Shown: piece by piece, positions 52,193-61,395 of the stretch
Layout of the letters: the number at the start of each line of letters is the position of its first letter
Position numbering within the stretch: the first letter of the stretch is position 1
Source of the DNA: Hahella chejuensis KCTC 2396
Lineage (GTDB): Bacteria; Pseudomonadota; Gammaproteobacteria; Pseudomonadales; Oleiphilaceae
DNA: 64,000 nucleotides
Assembly: GCF_000012985.1 (NCBI RefSeq)
Contig: NC_007645.1
Span: 1,116,001-1,180,000 of the forward strand
Direction: 5' to 3'
The notes under the pieces: model-generated
What the model saw: the letters and a program-made list of their open reading frames with translations, nothing else
Told to the model about the DNA's origin: nothing
Databases searched by the model: none
Program-made: the position numbers and the translations under genes

Positions 52193-53224
52193 TTAGATGT
52201 TTTCCCGAATGTGCAGCTCCGGCGCCAGCAAGACCGGCGCAAAGCGGGGTTCGCCCTTGTCGTTGAAAGCGCGCACGAACAGGGCGATGGCTTCGGCGGC
52301 CAGCCGTTCCACCGGGGTGGCGATCACCATGTCCACCAGCCCCTCATTTAAGGCGTCTCGCGTGCTGGGCGTCAGCTCATTGCAGATAACAATCAGCTTC
52401 CTGTCAGCGGCTTCGCTACGCAGCGCGGAGATCATCCCCGCCATGCCGCCGCCGGCGCTGTACAGGGCCGTCAGATCAGGATGCGACGCCAGCAATTGAG
52501 CGGTGGCTTCGGCAGCGAGGCGGTCGTCGTCGAGATTGAGAATCGGATCAAGCAGACGGAAGCTGCGGCCCAGCTCGCGAAAGTAGCTGATGAAACTGAT
52601 CTCGGAAATTTCCTGGTTCAGGTAGCGGTGACTGCCAAGGAGAATTCCGACTTCTCCTTCTGTTTTCGCCAGTCTGGAAATCGCCCAGGCGGCGCTGCGT
52701 CCGGCTTTGCGACTGTCGAGGCCGAGATGTCCGGCGCAGGCCTGGGTTGAGAGTTGCGACAGCAAGGTAATGACCGGTATGCCCTGGTTGGCCAGTTGCT
52801 CGATCACTTGATTGATGGAGTGATGATCCAGCGCCACCAACGCGATAGCGTCTGAGGTTTCCGCCGCTTGTTGCAGTTGACTTGAGATATAGGCGGGAGA
52901 GACCTCGTCCATGAAAATCAGCTGCGTCTGGATCTGGTAATCGCGTTGTCGCGAGGCGGCGTTGACCAGCGCAACGCCCAATGTTTGATAAAAAGCTTCG
53001 GCGCTGCGCTGTAACAGCAGCGCGATGGTTTTGTGGGGCTTGGATTCCTGAAAGCGTTTCTTTAGTAATCCGGATGCGTGATAGCCAATGTCCTCAGCCG
53101 CCAGCAACACCCGTTGCGCCGTCGCTTCGCGCACCTTGGAGCGATTATTCAACACGCGGTCCACCGTGGCCGGGCTGACCCCCGCCGCCTGAGCGAGATC
53201 GGTGATCGTCGGGCGTTTTGACAT
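52193..53224 (-). CDS. LacI-family regulator, probable inositol repressor
   Basis: A 343-residue regulator. The helix-turn-helix is at residues 5-28 (PTITDLAQAAGVSPATVDRV) and the hinge helix ends AEDIGYHASGL. The rest is a sugar-binding-protein-like effector domain (about 60-340) that resembles PBP4-type LacI regulators (ALDHHSINQVIEQLANQGIP, GHLGLDSRKAGRSAAWAISR). I chose the ATG at 53224 because the protein then begins MSKRPTITDLA, as in the family; 99 extra upstream codons have no coding character. Linked to the transporter genes, it may control the iol locus, although the TGGAA-N6-TTCCA sites are not a typical CG-centred LacI operator. Confidence 0.88.
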   Translation of the reverse strand: MSKRPTITDLAQAAGVSPATVDRVLNNRSKVREATAQRVLLAAEDIGYHASGLLKKRFQESKPHKTIALLLQRSAEAFYQTLGVALVNAASRQRDYQIQTQLIFMDEVSPAYISSQLQQAAETSDAIALVALDHHSINQVIEQLANQGIPVITLLSQLSTQACAGHLGLDSRKAGRSAAWAISRLAKTEGEVGILLGSHRYLNQEISEISFISYFRELGRSFRLLDPILNLDDDRLAAEATAQLLASHPDLTALYSAGGGMAGMISALRSEAADRKLIVICNELTPSTRDALNEGLVDMVIATPVERLAAEAIALFVRAFNDKGEPRFAPVLLAPELHIRENI

Positions 53225-53238
53225 AACGACGACCCGGC

Positions 53239-53700
53239 TCAATCCGCCTTCAACGCCACATAGCGGCCAGTAAAGCGCACCGCCGTTTCGCCGCCCGCAA
53301 GAATCTCCGCCACCAGCTCCCGACGGGCTTTGCCCCGTTGTTGATAGGCGTTGATAAATTCCTCCACTTGCCGGGGCTCGGCAAAGGCGCAGCGCACCGT
53401 CAGGCGCTTGTCGCGCAACGGCTTCAGAAACTGAATCTGGCTGTCCTGAATAACGATGTCCCCTTTGAGATCGTGAGACTTCAAGGTCAGAGTCAGCAGT
53501 CCCCAGCCGGACAACACGCACATGGAATACAGACTGCCGCCGAACGCCGTCGCTTTGTCGTTGATGTTATTCGCCAGCGGCGCCGACAAGGCCAGCGCCT
53601 GCCCGTCATATTGATCGACGCGTAACGCCATCGCACGGGTAAGGGGAATCTCATCATCAAAAATACGCTGCAATTGCGCAGCTAAAGACGCGTCATTCAT
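53239..53700 (-). CDS. YiiD-like thioesterase domain protein
   Basis: A 153-residue hot-dog-fold protein matching the C-terminal domain of E. coli YiiD (putative thioesterase). Visible features: NNINDKATAFGGSLYSMCVL, with the Asn/Asp active-site region and the following helix, and IVIQDSQIQFLKPLRDKRLT. It would hydrolyse acyl-CoA or a related thioester in the cytoplasm. The YiiD acetyltransferase half is absent. It ends 14 bases before the lacI-type gene in the same direction, so the two may be cotranscribed. Confidence 0.78.
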   Translation of the reverse strand: MNDASLAAQLQRIFDDEIPLTRAMALRVDQYDGQALALSAPLANNINDKATAFGGSLYSMCVLSGWGLLTLTLKSHDLKGDIVIQDSQIQFLKPLRDKRLTVRCAFAEPRQVEEFINAYQQRGKARRELVAEILAGGETAVRFTGRYVALKAD

Positions 53701-53864
53701 AGCTTTTCCTTGGCGTAGATGGGTATATGCTAGGGGGTATTATAATCAGAGGACGCTGGCGGGAACCTATCCGTTCGTCGTGGATGAAGGTAATTGCTAT
53801 CTATTACTCACAACCGGAGCGGTGGGCGTAATTCAGATACGTCGTAACTCAGCTACTCTTTCGG

Positions 53865-54686
53865 CTATAACCCTTCTTCCCGCACTTCTTCACTGACAAG
53901 TCTATACTGTCCCTCTCGGGATTCTCTCAGGTATTGCTCAATTTTCCCCTCTGCATGCAGTTGTTGCAGGCCCGTGTTGAAGCGCTTCAGACGTTCCAGG
54001 CTTTCCGGTTTTTCCATGGAGAACAGAAGATGCATGGTGGTGAGTGGTTTAAGCGGGTGCGGGTGGTGGGTTATGCGTCTGGCCTGTTCCGCTGGAAACA
54101 GGTCGCGAAGCTCGGCGTAACCTGCTTCCACGTCAGAGGGAAAGATGTCGAGGCGGCCCGCCAGCATTTTTCGCCAGTTCAGCTCGTCGGAGTGTACCCA
54201 CTCAATCTCAAACAGCCCGTCCTTTGAGGCGTTCACAAAGTCGTCACCATAGTTGTAGCTGTTGGTGCCGCCGACTTTCAGGGAGCGTAAGTCGCTTAAA
54301 TCTCTCCACTCAAACGTCTTGGTTTTGAGGTGAAAAAACACATAGCCGTATCTGCCGATGGAATCGCTGTAGTAATGATGGGCTTCCCGTTCTGGCTTAT
54401 GGCTCCAGGGAAAGGAGGCGTCCGCCAGCCCCTCTTCGGACATCAGCAGCGTGCGTTTCCAGGGAAAGAACTGGAACACGACTTCATCTCCCGCCGCTTC
54501 GAACGCCTCTTTGACGATGCGCGCGGTGACGCCATAGTGCTTCAACTGAGGCGACACATAAGGAGGCCAGTCGCCGGTGGCCACGGTCAGCGTTTCTGAG
54601 GCGACGGGAGGAGCGATAAGGAAAAAGCTGAATAACACGGCGAAAGCGGAGCGGAATGGGCGGACGATAGACGAGGACATAAACAT
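53865..54686 (-). CDS. Orphan periplasmic solute-binding protein, family 3 (second)
   Basis: A 273-residue exported protein. The signal peptide covers about residues 1-30 and ends PVASE. The mature part has TVATGDWPPYVSPQLKHYGV, FQFFPWKRTLLMSEEGLADA and WRKMLAGRLDIFPSDVEAGY, typical of the SBP_bac_3 group that occurs without transporter genes in marine gammaproteobacteria. It is related in pattern to the protein at 8230-9024, but the two are clearly diverged. Start ATG at 54686 or 54680. No permease or ATPase is near, so ligand and partner are unknown. Confidence 0.8.
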   Translation of the reverse strand: MFMSSSIVRPFRSAFAVLFSFFLIAPPVASETLTVATGDWPPYVSPQLKHYGVTARIVKEAFEAAGDEVVFQFFPWKRTLLMSEEGLADASFPWSHKPEREAHHYYSDSIGRYGYVFFHLKTKTFEWRDLSDLRSLKVGGTNSYNYGDDFVNASKDGLFEIEWVHSDELNWRKMLAGRLDIFPSDVEAGYAELRDLFPAEQARRITHHPHPLKPLTTMHLLFSMEKPESLERLKRFNTGLQQLHAEGKIEQYLRESREGQYRLVSEEVREEGL

Positions 54687-54764
54687 GCACCTGCGACGTT
54701 AGAGCTGTCTTAATAATTATAGGCGCTCTTGGCGGGATTACATTTCCTTACGCAATAATGAAAG

Positions 54765-55124
54765 GCGTTACCCGGTTTCGTGCACTTTCCCACTGATTAC
54801 GATCCCCTGCGCGAGGAAGGTTATTCACTGCTGATCTCCTTTCATGGACTGGGCGAATGCGGCGACGCCACCGTCAATAACGGCGATGGGACTTACTCTC
54901 TGAATATGCAGATTCTGAACAAAGTGGCGGGAGCCGGGGTTCCCAAAATGATTCGGGATGGCGTGTGGGAGACTTCGTCGCCCATGATCGTGCTGGCGCC
55001 GCAGCTTCCAGCTGGCGCGCAGAAAAAGCGGAAAAAGCGGAAAAACAAAGCAGTAACAACAAAAAAGAAGAGGACCGGCGATGGCTCCGGTCCTCTGAAC
55101 GCGCACATGCGCGGGGGTGGTTAG
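54765..55124 (+). pseudogene. Truncated alpha/beta-hydrolase (esterase/depolymerase-like) remnant
   Basis: The frame reads ALPGFVHFPTDYDPLREEGY, then SLLISFHGLGECGD and PMIVLAPQLPAG. This is the N-terminal third of a poly-hydroxyalkanoate depolymerase/esterase-like hydrolase, with the oxyanion-loop HGLGE, but without the nucleophile elbow GxSxG, the acid or the histidine. There is a stop upstream of the fragment and no signal peptide. After about residue 86 the frame runs into Lys/Arg-rich codons made from the A-rich strand of the metE terminator. It is best seen as a gene remnant. Confidence 0.6.
55055..55096 (-). terminator. Intrinsic terminator of metE
   Basis: AGAGGACCGG (55069-55078) and CCGGTCCTCT (55087-55096) form a perfect 10-bp stem with an 8-base loop. 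On the minus strand it is followed by TCTTTTTTGTTGTT. It lies 35 bases after the metE stop. Confidence 0.8.
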
Positions 55125-55130
55125 GGAATA

Positions 55131-57416
55131 TCAGGCGGCGACAACATCGGCGCGCAATTGCTTGGCCGCGTTCACCATGTTTTGCAGCGCCGGGCGTACT
55201 TCCTCCCAGTTGCGGGTTTTCAGGCCGCAGTCCGGGTTCACCCACAGGCGGTGGGCGGGAATGCGCTCCGCAGCTTTACGCATCAGCTGCACGATGTGCG
55301 TCTCGCTCGGGATGTTCGGCGAGTGGATGTCATACACGCCGGGGCCGATTTCGTTCGGATACTTGAAGTTATCGAAGGCGTCCAGCAGCTCCATGTCGGA
55401 ACGGGAAGTCTCAATGGTGATAACGTCCGCGTCCATGCCGGCGATGGCTTCGATAATGTCGTTAAATTCGGAATAGCACATATGAGTATGAATCTGGGTT
55501 TCATCCGCGACGCCATTGGCGGCGATGCGGAAGGAACTGACCGCCCATTGCAGATATTCCCGCCACTGTGCGCGTCGCAGCGGCAAGCCTTCCCGTAACG
55601 CCGCTTCATCGATCTGAATGATGCGAACGCCGGCGCGCTCCAGATCCTGCACCTCGGCGCGGATGGCCAGCGCCAGTTGATAGCAGGTAAGGGCGCGGGG
55701 CTGATCGTCCCGTACGAAAGACCAGTTCAAGATAGTCACAGGCCCCGTCAACATGCCTTTCATTGGGCGGTCGGTAAGAGACTGCGCATACTTGATCCAT
55801 TCCACGGTCATCGCCTGCGGACGGCTGATATCGCCGAAAATAATCGGCGGTTTGACGCAACGGGAGCCGTAGGATTGCACCCAGCCGAACTGACTGAAGA
55901 CATAGCCGTCCAACTGCTCGCCGAAATATTCCACCATGTCGTTGCGTTCCGCTTCGCCATGCACCAGCACGTCCAGGCCCAGGTTTTCCTGTTCTCTCAC
56001 GCAACGCTCAATTTCCTGTTGCATCAGCGTGCGGTATTCGTTGTCCTGCAGCTCGCCCTGACGGTAACGGCGGCGCGCATTGCGAATGTCCGCAGTCTGT
56101 GGAAACGATCCGATGGTGGTGGTCGGGAAAGCCGGTAATTGCAGTCTTTGCGCCTGCCTGGCGGCGCGGGTTTGATAGTCGCTGCGACGATCGCCCATTT
56201 CCGCTGTGATCGCTTCCACCGCTTCTTTCACCGCCGGATTATGAACGCGGGGAGAGTGTTTGCGGCTGCTCACGCAGTCCTGATTTTCTTTCAATGCGTC
56301 CGCCACGGTGTTGCGGCCTTCGCTGAGCGCCGTCGCCAGGATCTTCACTTCATCCAGCTTCTGCAGGGCGAACGCCAGCCAGGATTTGATCTCCGCATCC
56401 ATCTTCTCTTCGCTGTCCAGATCCACTGGCGAGTGCAGCAGTGAGCAGGACGGCGCCAGCCACAGACGCGATTGCAGTTTGTCGTAAACCGGTTGCAGCC
56501 AGTCCAGAGTCTGATTGAGGTCGGTCTTCCAGATATTGCGTCCGTTAACGACGCCCAGAGACAACACTTTATGGCTCGGCAGCCAGTCGATCAGCTTACC
56601 GATTTCCGCGCGCCCATTGATGGCGTCCACATGTAAACCGCCTACCGGGAGTTCGCAGGCCAGTTGCAGGTTGTCCTGCAGTTGTCCGAAATAAGTGGCC
56701 AGCAACAGTTTGGCTTTGCTGGACTTCAGGGTGTGATAGGCGAGGTTGAGCGCATATTTCCACTCGGCGTCCAGCTCAGTGACCAGAATGGGCTCGTCGA
56801 TCTGCACCCATTCCACGCCCTGGTTCGCCAGTACGTCCAGCAACGCGGCGTAGACCGGCAACAGGCGCTCCAGCAGATCGAGTTTATTAGAGCTGTCTTT
56901 GCTCTTGCCCAGCCACAGATAGGTCACGGGACCGATAATGACCGGCTTGATGGTCGCGCCGGTTTGCTTTGCTTCCGCAATTTCCGCCAGCAAACGCGAC
57001 GGATTGAGAGAGAATGCGGTGTCCGCAGTGAATTCCGGCACGATATAGTGATAGTTGGTGTCGAACCACTTGGTCATTTCGCCGGCGTGAACGCAATGGC
57101 AGTCGCTGTCTTGCGCTGAACGACCGCGGGCGACCCGAAAATAATTATCAAGTTCGCCGCCTTGCAGACGACTGACCCGTTCGGGGATGACCCCGAGCGT
57201 GAAGCTCATATCCAAAACCTGGTCGTAGAAGGAAAAGTCGCCCACCGGAGTCAGGTCCAGTTGGGATTGGTTACGCCAATGGCGCTGCCGCAGCTCCGCG
57301 CCGACGTTTAGCAGCTCCTCCTGGGAAATGCGTCCTTTCCAATAGTCTTCCTGAGCGAATTTCAATTCCCGTTTTGCGCCAATGCGGGGGAACCCCAGGT
57401 TGTGAGTGGTAATCAT
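55131..57416 (-). CDS. metE: Cobalamin-independent methionine synthase
   Basis: A 761-residue cytoplasmic enzyme that transfers the methyl group of 5-methyltetrahydropteroyl-triglutamate to homocysteine. It has the double-barrel layout: an N-terminal barrel (about 1-370; start [17 protein letters not shown]) and a catalytic C-terminal barrel (about 430-755; [36 protein letters not shown]). The zinc ligands are visible in HTHMCYSEF and [10 protein letters not shown], with the His of the first motif and both Cys. The gene is divergent from metR; methionine regulation through MetR and homocysteine is known for this pair. It has a strong terminator. Confidence 0.97.
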   Translation of the reverse strand: MITTHNLGFPRIGAKRELKFAQEDYWKGRISQEELLNVGAELRQRHWRNQSQLDLTPVGDFSFYDQVLDMSFTLGVIPERVSRLQGGELDNYFRVARGRSAQDSDCHCVHAGEMTKWFDTNYHYIVPEFTADTAFSLNPSRLLAEIAEAKQTGATIKPVIIGPVTYLWLGKSKDSSNKLDLLERLLPVYAALLDVLANQGVEWVQIDEPILVTELDAEWKYALNLAYHTLKSSKAKLLLATYFGQLQDNLQLACELPVGGLHVDAINGRAEIGKLIDWLPSHKVLSLGVVNGRNIWKTDLNQTLDWLQPVYDKLQSRLWLAPSCSLLHSPVDLDSEEKMDAEIKSWLAFALQKLDEVKILATALSEGRNTVADALKENQDCVSSRKHSPRVHNPAVKEAVEAITAEMGDRRSDYQTRAARQAQRLQLPAFPTTTIGSFPQTADIRNARRRYRQGELQDNEYRTLMQQEIERCVREQENLGLDVLVHGEAERNDMVEYFGEQLDGYVFSQFGWVQSYGSRCVKPPIIFGDISRPQAMTVEWIKYAQSLTDRPMKGMLTGPVTILNWSFVRDDQPRALTCYQLALAIRAEVQDLERAGVRIIQIDEAALREGLPLRRAQWREYLQWAVSSFRIAANGVADETQIHTHMCYSEFNDIIEAIAGMDADVITIETSRSDMELLDAFDNFKYPNEIGPGVYDIHSPNIPSETHIVQLMRKAAERIPAHRLWVNPDCGLKTRNWEEVRPALQNMVNAAKQLRADVVAA

Positions 57417-57518
57417 GTCGTGCCTCCTATGTCGATGACGTCATCATAGAAGGTCGGAATTATGAAAAATAATGTTAATATTTCATCTATCTATTAAATA
57501 AATTCATGAGTCGCCAAT

Positions 57519-58412
57519 ATGCTGGAACGCAATCATCTCGCCATCCTGCGGGAGGTAGATCGTTTAGGATCGCTGACCGCCGCCGCGGAAAGCCTGTGCC
57601 TGACGCAATCCGCCCTGAGTCATGCGGTGAAAAAACTGGAGCAGCAAATCGGCGCGGCGGTGTGGACCAAGGAAGGTCGCAATCTGCGCTTTACCCAGGC
57701 TGGAGAGTATCTGCTGGCGCTGGCCAAACGCCTGTTGCCGCAATTCGAGCACGCGGAGCTGGTGATGAGCCAGTTCTCCCAGGGGCAGCGAGGCGCTTTG
57801 CGCATCGGTATGGAATGCCATCCCTGTTATCAATGGTTGCTGAAAGTGGTGTCGCCCTACCTGCAGCGCTGGCCGGATGTGGATGTGGACGTGAAGCAGA
57901 AGTTTCAGTTTGGCGGCATCGGGGCGTTGATGGGGTATGAAATCGACGTGCTGGTGACGCCGGACCCGGTGCGCAAGGACGGGTTGTCCTTTCAGCCTGT
58001 GTTTGATTACGAGCAGGTGCTGGTAGTGGGCGAGAACCATCCACTGGCGCAGGCGCCGTTCGTCGAGCCTGTCCATTTACTTCAGGAAACCCTGATTTCC
58101 TATCCTGTGGACATCGACCGCCTGGATATCTACAACCAGTTCTTACTGCCGGCCAACTGTAACCCCCGGCAGCACAAGACCATTGAGACCACTGACATCA
58201 TGCTGCAAATGGTGGCGGCGGGACGGGGGGTGGCGGCTTTGCCGAAGTGGCTGGTGGCGGAGTATGCGCAGAAGATGCCAGTGCGTCCGGTGCGACTGGG
58301 GCCGCAGGGCATCGCCAAACAGATTTTTCTCGGCGTGCGCGAGGAGGACGCCGGCACGGACTACTTGGCGTCCTTCGTCGCCATGGCGCGCGACGCCGAA
58401 TGGAAGGGCTAG
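57519..58412 (+). CDS. metR: LysR-family regulator of methionine synthesis
   Basis: A 297-residue LysR-type activator. The helix-turn-helix (LTAAAESLCLTQSALSHAVK) is near residues 18-37, followed by the effector domain with GALRIGMECHPCYQWLLKVV, a signature of MetR, which senses homocysteine. It is divergent from metE across 102 bp. This region has several TGAA and TTCA half-sites (for example around 57462 and 57505), but I could not fix a site with the canonical TGAA-N5-TTCA spacing. The ATG at 57519 gives the normal N-terminus MLERNHLAILREVD. Confidence 0.93.
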   Translation: MLERNHLAILREVDRLGSLTAAAESLCLTQSALSHAVKKLEQQIGAAVWTKEGRNLRFTQAGEYLLALAKRLLPQFEHAELVMSQFSQGQRGALRIGMECHPCYQWLLKVVSPYLQRWPDVDVDVKQKFQFGGIGALMGYEIDVLVTPDPVRKDGLSFQPVFDYEQVLVVGENHPLAQAPFVEPVHLLQETLISYPVDIDRLDIYNQFLLPANCNPRQHKTIETTDIMLQMVAAGRGVAALPKWLVAEYAQKMPVRPVRLGPQGIAKQIFLGVREEDAGTDYLASFVAMARDAEWKG

Positions 58413-58426
58413 CGGTCGTCTGCTTA

Positions 58427-58445
58427 AACGCTCTGCTGGAGCGTT
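58427..58445. terminator. Small hairpin between metR and the antiporter gene
   Basis: AACGCTC (58427-58433) and GAGCGTT (58439-58445) form a 7-bp stem between convergent genes. No T-run; weak. Confidence 0.35.
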
Positions 58446-59719
58446 CAGGTGTCCTCGCGTCCAAAGGGGCGCCGGGTGGGGAAGGTGGACGTTTGTTTCT
58501 GCTCCGCGCCGGTGTCTGCGATATTGCGCTGAATATAGCGGCTGTATCGCTGCGCCAGCGGCGCGGCGGTGACGCCATGTAACAACACGCTGAGCAGGAT
58601 GGTCAGCACGGCGACGCTGAAAAGCTGATCTCTCCCCGGCGCATGATCTTCCTGCATGACCAGCAGCACGTAGAGCAGGGAGGCCAGTCCCCGTGGCCCA
58701 AACCAGCCCAGAAACAGTTTGCTGGTGAACTGTAACTGGGTGCCAGTCAGGCTGACAATGACAGGGACAATGCGAATGACCGTCAGGCTCAGCAGCGCAT
58801 AGAAAAAGTGCGTCCAGGTAAGGTCTGGCAAGGCATGGGGAATCATGATGGCGCCGAACAGCAGGAAGTTGATCAGGCTTAACAACTGTCCTTCGGTTTC
58901 CGCAAAGCGATGCAACGGCGCGCAGAAAACGTGAGTGCGCGTGCCTACCGCCGCGCCGGCGCAGAAGGCGGCGATAAAGCCGTTGCCGCCGCACAGCTCC
59001 GCCAGACCGTATGACGCCATGGCGATGGCGAGCAGGCCCAGGCGTTGATAAGTAGGGCTGACCCAGAGCCGCTGCACGCCGGTGTCCAGGACGCGTCCCG
59101 CGATCAGTCCGACTGCGACGCCGAACACCGGACCCAGCAACAGTTGCATCGCCGCCAGTTCCAGCCAATGACTTGCGCTGTGGTTTTCGCCAATCAGCCA
59201 GGACAGGCCGATGATCAGCAAAGGCAGCGCCATGCCGTCATTGAGTCCGCTTTCCACATTGAACGCTTGACGGATGCGCACCGGTACGCGTTTGTTATTG
59301 ATGACCGCCTGCCCCAATGCCGCGTCCGTCGGCGCCAGAATCACCGCCAGGGTGAAAGCCCCCGCCCACCCCAGCTCGGGAAACATCGGGTAGGCGATCA
59401 ATGCGCCGAGGCCAATACACAACGGCAACCCGAGGCCGAGCAGACGCAGTGGAATATTGTGCCCTTCCTTGAGCTGGCGCAGATTGATGCGCGACGCGTC
59501 GGTAAACAGCACCCATACCAGGGTAACCTCCGCCAACCAGTGCGCCAGACTCCACTCGGGATCAGCGGCGAGCAGGCCCAGACCGCGATCGCTGAGCAGC
59601 AATCCAGCCAAAGTGAAAAACAAGGGCGCGGTCATGGGCCCCTGCTGGGACCAACGAGAAATAAGCGCGAAGGCAATCACCGCAGCGCCAAACAGCAGGA
59701 GCGTCAATTCAAAGTTCAT
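58445..59719 (-). CDS. Na+/H+ (or K+/H+) antiporter, CPA1/NhaP type
   Basis: A 424-residue inner-membrane antiporter with about 12 helices and a short cytoplasmic tail. LAPTDAALGQAVINNKRVPV and then RIRQAFNVESGLNDGMALPL is the core signature of CPA1 antiporters, with the ion-binding Asp in the SGLNDG motif. FGPRGLASLLYVLLVMQ near residue 345 is the conserved GxRG segment. It exchanges Na+ or K+ for protons and helps with pH and salt balance. There is no C-terminal TrkA or CNMP domain. It is monocistronic and convergent with metR. Confidence 0.9.
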   Translation of the reverse strand: MNFELTLLLFGAAVIAFALISRWSQQGPMTAPLFFTLAGLLLSDRGLGLLAADPEWSLAHWLAEVTLVWVLFTDASRINLRQLKEGHNIPLRLLGLGLPLCIGLGALIAYPMFPELGWAGAFTLAVILAPTDAALGQAVINNKRVPVRIRQAFNVESGLNDGMALPLLIIGLSWLIGENHSASHWLELAAMQLLLGPVFGVAVGLIAGRVLDTGVQRLWVSPTYQRLGLLAIAMASYGLAELCGGNGFIAAFCAGAAVGTRTHVFCAPLHRFAETEGQLLSLINFLLFGAIMIPHALPDLTWTHFFYALLSLTVIRIVPVIVSLTGTQLQFTSKLFLGWFGPRGLASLLYVLLVMQEDHAPGRDQLFSVAVLTILLSVLLHGVTAAPLAQRYSRYIQRNIADTGAEQKQTSTFPTRRPFGREDT

Positions 59720-59902
59720 GGATGCTTAGTCATATCCGCCAGAGCGGACCAAAGATGAAAGTTTGCGGCTTCATGTCTTTTATTTTGTACCGACGTCAGT
59801 GTTCTTCGGAACTATTAAGTGGCCATGAAATAGGTCGCTTGTGAAAATGACAAGATAATTATTTTAAAATCAATTGATTATTTTTTGGTGAGTCGTAGCT
59901 AA

Positions 59903-60042
59903 GGAGCCTCTGAAAAACGTCGGCGAGGCCGCCAGTGCAAGGAAAAAGTCGGCGAAAAAGCGCAGTTTATCGTGAATAAATGAGCATTTTGAGCCGACTT
60001 TTGACGCAGTAATAGCAACGCAGGTAGTTTGTCAGAGGTTCC
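59903..60042. mobile_element. MITE-like 140-bp element with 4-bp target duplication
   Basis: The ends are imperfect inverted repeats: GGAGCCTCTGAAAAAC on the left, and the inverse complement of the right end is GGAACCTCTGACAAAC (14 of 16 match). CTAA flanks it on both sides (59899-59902 and 60043-60046). It has no coding capacity. This suggests a non-autonomous transposable element. The rest of 59720-60146 shows no gene and is AT-rich. Confidence 0.6.
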
Positions 60043-60146
60043 CTAAACCTTACAGAGAGATGTTTTACTTTATAACATGAATATTGCTCGATAACTTATG
60101 TAATGTTATTGTGCGATATAAGTGTTACTGATAGAGTGTTCCTGGT

Positions 60147-61211
60147 ATGGTTCCAGACAGCTTGCTCATAGAAGCCAAAAAGTATTTGCAGGGTATCCTT
60201 GGTAGTGATGCTTGTAGTGATGATTGGGCAAAGCCTTGGGCAGAAGCCAGCCAACTGCCTTTTTTTCTGCAGACCGCTTACTACTACTTTCATGCCACGC
60301 TTTTCGGACAGCCTTGGCTGCTGATGCTGGCCCGTTCTCCGGAGGGGGAAACTCCTGCAGTGGTACGTAAGCACTGGCAGGTGGTTAGCAAACTATACAA
60401 TGGCGATGTGATCTACATGATTGCAGCAGTCAGTTCTTATAATCGCAAACGGTTGATAGAACATGGGGTACCGTTTCTGGTGCCGGGCAACCAACTTTTC
60501 CTACCCGCACTGGGTGTGGATTTACGAGAGTATTTCAGGCCCGGTAGAAAGGCCGAGGTAACTCATCTTAGCGCTCCGGCACAGGTGGTGGTGCTACGAG
60601 AGATCCTGAATCATGACTGCTCCGGCATGCCAGCTAAGGATTTAGCCCAAATGTTGGGCTATAGTGCCATGACAATTACTCGAGCTGTTAATGAGCTGAC
60701 TAATTGTCAATTAGCCATGGCAGAGAAAGTGGGGCGCGAAAAACACCTGAGTTTTCCATATGGTGGCCGTTCTTTATGGGAAGCTGCACAGTCTGTATTG
60801 CAAAGCCCAGTGACGAAACGTGTCTGGGTAAGCCAGCTAAGCCACAAATCATTAAACGTGAATTTAATGGGACGTATGACTGGCGAATCTGCCCTGGCTC
60901 ATTACACGGATTTAGCCGATACCCATGCCAGTCAGTGGGCCATTACCTCTGATACATGGTCTGCCCTGACTAAAAGCAAGGATGTGCAGATATTGGCAAG
61001 CCAGCCCTCTGATGAAACTAGTCATTTGCGCAAAGATCGGGAAGTTATAGAACTGGAGCTGTGGGCGTACAATCCAGATGTTATTACGAGTAACAAATCT
61101 TGGGTTGACCCGCTTTCTCTCTGGCTGAGCTTTGAAGCAAACACTGATGATCGAATAGAAATAGCGCGTGAATCTTTATTGGAACAAGTATGGAGCACAT
61201 TGTCATGGTAA
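60147..61211 (+). CDS. Winged-helix protein of an AbiE-like toxin-antitoxin pair
   Basis: A 354-residue protein. Residues about 85-140 are beta-rich with VSSYNRKRLIEHGVPFLVPG and NQLFLPALGVDLREYF. A helix-turn-helix follows (about 150-185): LSAPAQVVVLREILNHDCSG and PAKDLAQMLGYSAMTITRAV. The rest (about 200-350) is an unassigned domain of the kind seen in large AbiEi-like or MarR-like regulators encoded before nucleotidyltransferase toxins. The downstream nucleotidyltransferase gene overlaps its stop by seven bases, so this would be the antitoxin or regulator. Its partner is interrupted by an IS21-type element, so any toxin dependence has been lost. It is AT-richer than the core genome. Confidence 0.6.
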   Translation: MVPDSLLIEAKKYLQGILGSDACSDDWAKPWAEASQLPFFLQTAYYYFHATLFGQPWLLMLARSPEGETPAVVRKHWQVVSKLYNGDVIYMIAAVSSYNRKRLIEHGVPFLVPGNQLFLPALGVDLREYFRPGRKAEVTHLSAPAQVVVLREILNHDCSGMPAKDLAQMLGYSAMTITRAVNELTNCQLAMAEKVGREKHLSFPYGGRSLWEAAQSVLQSPVTKRVWVSQLSHKSLNVNLMGRMTGESALAHYTDLADTHASQWAITSDTWSALTKSKDVQILASQPSDETSHLRKDREVIELELWAYNPDVITSNKSWVDPLSLWLSFEANTDDRIEIARESLLEQVWSTLSW

Positions 61212-61291
61212 AAGGCCTCGATATATTCAGGGATCACTTTAAGGACTTTCAAGGCAGCTACATCTTGATTGGAGGCGTCGCGTGTTATCTC
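61205..61291 (+). pseudogene. AbiEii-like nucleotidyltransferase toxin gene, 5' part
   Basis: Encodes MVKGLDIFRDHFKDFQGSYI and LIGGVACYL, the start of an AbiEii/AbiGii-type nucleotidyltransferase with the GG of the active site. It is cut at codon 29 by the IS element at 61292. The rest resumes at 63895. Confidence 0.75.
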
Positions 61292-61395
61292 TGCGTAAAC
61301 CGCTGAAGGTTGCCACCCATTCCACGTGAAGCCTGCCACCCGGACCGGAGCAAGGCTGCCACCCATCGGAGCGTAGCGACGCGGGGTTTCTCTTC

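Noticed and set aside
58143-59168. Minus-strand frame of 341 codons overlapping metR and the antiporter
   Set aside because: It runs through the antiporter coding region in another frame and has no membrane or domain pattern of its own.
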